Positions 61,337 to 64,000 of a stretch of DNA of 64,000 bases are shown piece after piece. Where the stretch lies: assembly GCF_013410115.1 (NCBI RefSeq), contig NZ_JACCCV010000002.1, positions 868,001 to 932,000 of the forward strand. Direction: 5' to 3'. Under the pieces are notes generated by a model, which made no database searches, had not been told where the DNA came from, and was given only the letters and a program-made list of their open reading frames with translations. Numbering within the stretch: position 1 is the first letter of the stretch; every line of letters starts with the position of its first letter. Made by a program: the position numbers and the translations under genes. This stretch comes from Tunturiibacter gelidiferens. Lineage in GTDB: Bacteria > Acidobacteriota > Terriglobia > Terriglobales > Acidobacteriaceae.

Positions 61337-62545
61337 TCACGGAAGGTACTCGAACTTCTCCAGAACAACTTCACTCTCTTTTTGCATCGGATACTTATCG
61401 CTCGCAACCACGTAAAACAGCAGCTGCATCTTCTCGTGGCCAGGCGAGGGTACGCCCGAGGTAAAGACATGTTCCGCAACAACGGGCGCGCCTTCGCGAA
61501 TCGAGTCTCCTCGCACCGTCACAAACTTCACTCGCCCAGGCTCCCAGTGGAACGAGTGAGTCAGTTTACCCGCAGGCTCCACAAACGGAGCGACATTGCC
61601 CGGAACATAAAAAGGCTGAATACCGAACTGTGCATTGTCCTTACTGGCGCCATCGCCCCATTGACTCATCTCAACATCCACCTCACGATAGTTCTGCTCT
61701 CCTCCCCAATCGTCAAAAGTGTTCAAGCTTAAGACCGCGGCTGGTTCCAGATGAGACGTGTCCCTTACCGTAAAGATGTAGGTTCCATATCCCAAACTTC
61801 GGTTCATCTCCACCTCCGCGCAAGACCACTTGTTCCCTTTCTTCCTGATGCGAAGATGGAGCGCCCCTTGCGGATCGACCCACGCGTTATCGCCTTCGTA
61901 GGGAAGATTCAACCCTCCGCGATCCGAAGCGATCGTGCGGACTCCCCAGTCATAGCCGCTGAATTTAATCGGCACCGTAGGCGCAATCTGAGGTTTGCCA
62001 ACACCATCGACGATCGCCAACGCCGCAATCGAACCGCCAACCGTAGGTGCCACATCCATCGTCGGCGGCGGTTGATATCCCGGATCGACCAGCATCGCAG
62101 CATACTTGAACCCGAGATGACTTGACGTGCTCCACGTCGAATCCGTCTGAATGGTAATAAACGGCTGGTCCGGCCAGGGCTGAACCCACCACGGCCCGCT
62201 CATCGCATAGATTACGATCCGTTGACCTGGCCGTGAGCCAGTCACACGCCCTGAGATCGTGTCGACGCGCTCCCGGCCGCCCTGCGCAGCGGGGGGAATC
62301 TTCGTAAATTCCACCGTCGGACCAGCGACGTTCTGCCGGGAGCGGCACCCAGCCAGCAAAAACAGAAACGCCGTAAGACAAACCACGTGGCGCAACGTAA
62401 TCAACCACAGCAAACTCTGACTGAGGCCCGAGCGACCGCCCCGCCGATCCCGAAGCCGGAAGTCATTCTTGGAAGCGGTCACATACCATTCGGACACAAG
62501 AACCCCCGGAGTTATCTCAATTTGCCTGATTGAGATAGCAATCAT
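61337..62545 (-). CDS. Lipoprotein with GH16-like catalytic motif
   Basis: A 402-residue lipoprotein with lipobox FLFLLAGC (Cys67). The C-terminal half looks like a concanavalin-type beta-sandwich and contains REVDVEMSQW with Glu288, Asp290 and Glu292 in the ExDxE arrangement of family 16 glycoside hydrolases (laminarinase, beta-glucanase). The N-terminal part (about 80-190) is an Ig-like or carbohydrate-binding module. The start at 62545 leaves a long n-region; a shorter TTG/GTG start near the hydrophobic segment is possible. The stop is 7 bp before the histidine kinase ATG, so the two are co-translated. Confidence 0.72.
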   Translation of the reverse strand: MIAISIRQIEITPGVLVSEWYVTASKNDFRLRDRRGGRSGLSQSLLWLITLRHVVCLTAFLFLLAGCRSRQNVAGPTVEFTKIPPAAQGGRERVDTISGRVTGSRPGQRIVIYAMSGPWWVQPWPDQPFITIQTDSTWSTSSHLGFKYAAMLVDPGYQPPPTMDVAPTVGGSIAALAIVDGVGKPQIAPTVPIKFSGYDWGVRTIASDRGGLNLPYEGDNAWVDPQGALHLRIRKKGNKWSCAEVEMNRSLGYGTYIFTVRDTSHLEPAAVLSLNTFDDWGGEQNYREVDVEMSQWGDGASKDNAQFGIQPFYVPGNVAPFVEPAGKLTHSFHWEPGRVKFVTVRGDSIREGAPVVAEHVFTSGVPSPGHEKMQLLFYVVASDKYPMQKESEVVLEKFEYLP

Positions 62546-62891
62546 AATCCATCCCTATCTCCCTTCGCAGCCTGCCACTACGATCCTCCTCCCCTTTGAT
62601 CCGGCAACGGAAAGAACTCCGATCTCATCGTTCTTTCAGCCGCAAATCGCGCTTGCAATAAGCCTCTGGCCGTGTCGAAAGCCTTGGTTCTCATGGTGTA
62701 AGATATGGTCTTCCGCCCAGTAGATGCGGTTGGATCGTTGCATGGAAGATCCCAGCTTCGATACGAAGCGGATAAAGTTTATGCACTGAAGTACCCTCGA
62801 ACAACGTCCACGGGAGGACGTACCTGAAGCAGCGACAAGCACCAACCTGGGCAGCCACCTCACTTTCGTAAAAAACACCGGAGTTCTTCAC
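62546..62891. other. Long leader region upstream of ssb
   Basis: About 345 bp between divergent genes. No gene is seen. Two small hairpins are present: GCTTCG-ATA-CGAAGC near 62758-62772 and ACGTCC-ACGGGA-GGACGT near 62803-62820. They could be part of a long ssb leader, but I cannot name an RNA family. Confidence 0.4.
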
Positions 62892-63356
62892 ATGGCAAAA
62901 GGCGTCAATAAAGTCTTCCTCCTCGGCAACGTCGGCAAAGACCCCGAGATCCGTTCCACCGCCGGCGGCATGACCGTCGCAAGCTTCTCTCTCGCCACCG
63001 CAGACCGCCAGAAAGACGCCCAGGGTAACTGGGCCGACAAGACCGAATGGCATAACATCGTCTGCTTCCAGCGCACCGCAGAGGTTGTGCGCGACTACGT
63101 CAAAAAAGGCTCGCAGATCCTCATTGAAGGCAAGATCCAGACTCGCTCCTGGGATGACAAGACCAGCGGCGAAAAAAAGTACAAGACCGAGATCCTCTGC
63201 AATGAACTCACCTTACTCGGCGGCAAATCCGGTGGCGAAGGCGCCTCCACCGGCGGCTACTCCAAGTCCAACACCGCCAGCTACGACCAGCGCACCCCCT
63301 CCAGCCAGCCCGACTACGCCGACGTAGGCATCACCGACGACGACATCCCCTTCTAA
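62892..63356 (+). CDS. ssb: Single-stranded DNA-binding protein
   Basis: Coats single-stranded DNA during replication, repair and recombination. The 154-residue protein has the OB fold with NKVFLLGNVGKDPEIRST, ASFSLATADR, TEWHNIVCFQRTAE and SQILIEGKIQTRSW, a Gly/Ser/Thr-rich linker and the acidic DDDIPF tip that docks partner proteins. Length matches the family. Not next to rpsF or rpsR, so it is monocistronic here. A good terminator follows. Confidence 0.96.
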   Translation: MAKGVNKVFLLGNVGKDPEIRSTAGGMTVASFSLATADRQKDAQGNWADKTEWHNIVCFQRTAEVVRDYVKKGSQILIEGKIQTRSWDDKTSGEKKYKTEILCNELTLLGGKSGGEGASTGGYSKSNTASYDQRTPSSQPDYADVGITDDDIPF

Positions 63357-63389
63357 CTTCACACAGCAGCATCTGATCCTTTCATCAAC

Positions 63390-63416
63390 AGGCTCCTCAC
63401 AACGAGGGGCCTTTTT
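63390..63416 (+). terminator. Rho-independent terminator of ssb
   Basis: AGGCTCCTC (63390-63398) pairs with GAGGGGCCT (63404-63412) with one wobble around a 5-base loop and is followed by a T-run (63412-63416). Confidence 0.85.
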
Positions 63417-63495
63417 GATCTTGCTCGTCATCCCGCCACAGGCGTCATCGCACATACGACCATCAGCACGCCCTCAACGCTCCAGCGCGCTCTCG

Positions 63496-64000
63496 CTAAA
63501 CCGGAGTTACCTCGAGACTCTCCTGGCGATGACCGCTCGTGGCGACTCCCGCATCGTGTGGTAGTCCAAGGCTATCGAAGACCGGCCCAAGCGCCAGAAC
63601 AGCGATAAAGAGTATTGCCATGTGGAAGTCGCGTAGTTGCGGCACCGCGGCAGAGTGACCGTGCGCGTGCGCAACCAGACGCAGCGTAATCGCACCCACG
63701 GCCACGCCCATCCCCATGCTCAGCTGCATAATCGCGCTCAGGAATCCATTCGCGCGGCTCATCCTGTTAGGAGGGATCTCCGTGTAGGCGAGCGTAGTCA
63801 TGCAGGTGAACTCCATCGATCGACAAGCTCCGTGAAAGAACAAAATCGCGAGAATCACGAGAGTTGGCGTAGAAGGGTTCAACGTCGCACAGAGTGCCAT
63901 CGATGCCGCCGTAATCACTCCATTGACCAGCAGAATGTTGCGGAAGCCGAACCGGCGCAGCGCCTGGATCACAAATACCTTCATGCTCAGATCGCCCCCG
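63496..64000 (-). CDS. MFS transporter, C-terminal part (cut by window edge)
   Basis: About 167 residues of the C-terminal half of a major-facilitator transporter; the frame is open to the window edge (reads GGDLSMKVFVIQALRRFG). It has four hydrophobic helices (ILLVNGVITAASMALCATL, LVILAILFFHGACRSM, a helix around AIMQLSMGMGVAVGAITLRL and AILFIAVLALGPVFDSLG). The motif LAYTEIPPNRMSRANGF is typical of the 14-helix drug/H+ antiporter (DHA2, MdtD/EmrB-like) branch. The substrate is unknown. Confidence 0.82.
   Translation of the reverse strand, partial: GGDLSMKVFVIQALRRFGFRNILLVNGVITAASMALCATLNPSTPTLVILAILFFHGACRSMEFTCMTTLAYTEIPPNRMSRANGFLSAIMQLSMGMGVAVGAITLRLVAHAHGHSAAVPQLRDFHMAILFIAVLALGPVFDSLGLPHDAGVATSGHRQESLEVTPV

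Noticed and set aside
62546-62891. Structured RNA (6S or ribosomal-protein leader) upstream of ssb
   Set aside because: Only two small hairpins are seen, and ssb is not next to rpsF or rpsR here; no known RNA signature could be matched by eye.

Overview
The window looks like a chromosomal segment of a soil acidobacterium of the family Acidobacteriaceae (Granulicella, Terriglobus or Edaphobacter type). This rests on recognised families and layout only; no database search was run. The pointers are moderately high GC, a MacB-like permease of the acidobacterial type next to a PadR regulator, an acidobacterial VWFA-domain protein, secreted YVTN beta-propellers, Tat-exported oxidoreductases, futalosine-pathway menaquinone synthesis (MqnC), many secreted carbohydrate-active proteins and a propeller-type sensor kinase. 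I see no prophage, insertion sequence, integrase, CRISPR array or rRNA. The only RNA gene is tRNA-Ser(CGA).

Layout. 0-3 kb: glycerol uptake and catabolism operon glpF-glpK-glpD on the minus strand, with glpD cut by the window edge. 3.3-6.1 kb: a methyltransferase and two glycosyltransferases (surface glycan). 6.3-11.4 kb: a Tat-exported multicopper oxidase, a phospholipase C-like phosphoesterase and a secreted propeller. 11.4-16.5 kb: mqnC divergent from a large secreted pullulanase with three CBM41-like repeats. 16.6-20.7 kb: PadR plus permease pair with a duplicated 19-bp site upstream, a decayed cupin gene and a small anchored protein. 20.7-28.4 kb: zinc-ribbon protein, mtnA, VWFA protein, mscL with a zinc-ribbon tail, a methyltransferase and a secreted M28 peptidase. 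28.4-33.5 kb: structured repeats, a 33-residue membrane peptide, thiC, a metallo-beta-lactamase-fold protein, a DUF892 stress protein and a GNAT acetyltransferase. 33.7-35 kb: a long unrecognised membrane-anchored protein. 35.4-38.7 kb: cytochrome c maturation operon ccmE-ccmA-ybaK-ccmB-ccmC-ccmD, in which CcmE has a CxxxY motif instead of the usual HxxxY. 38.9-48.6 kb: lipoprotein propeller, a non-coding repeat region, RsbU-like phosphatase, BrkB/YihY protein, queG, tRNA-Ser, and an amino-acid permease overlapping a phytoene-desaturase-like oxidoreductase. 48.7-54.9 kb: glycerate 2-kinase divergent from a tartronate-semialdehyde-reductase-like gene, then a Tat-exported Gfo/Idh/MocA oxidoreductase and a secreted beta-helix protein. 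55-64 kb: Ni/Co transporter, DUF985 cupin, purine permease, a GH16-like lipoprotein coupled to a propeller histidine kinase, ssb, and a partial MFS transporter.

The genes suggest a heterotroph that degrades polysaccharides outside the cytoplasm (pullulanase, GH16-like, beta-helix and M28 proteins), takes up glycerol, amino acids and purines, and runs a menaquinone and c-type cytochrome respiratory chain. The observations most worth a second look are the CxxxY CcmE operon, the dispersed three-hairpin repeat whose stems covary between copies (28.5 and 40.4-40.6 kb), the GT-rich non-coding block beside it, the duplicated site before padR, the MscL/zinc-ribbon fusion, the 33-residue membrane peptide, and the coupling of a GH16-like lipoprotein to a sensor kinase.
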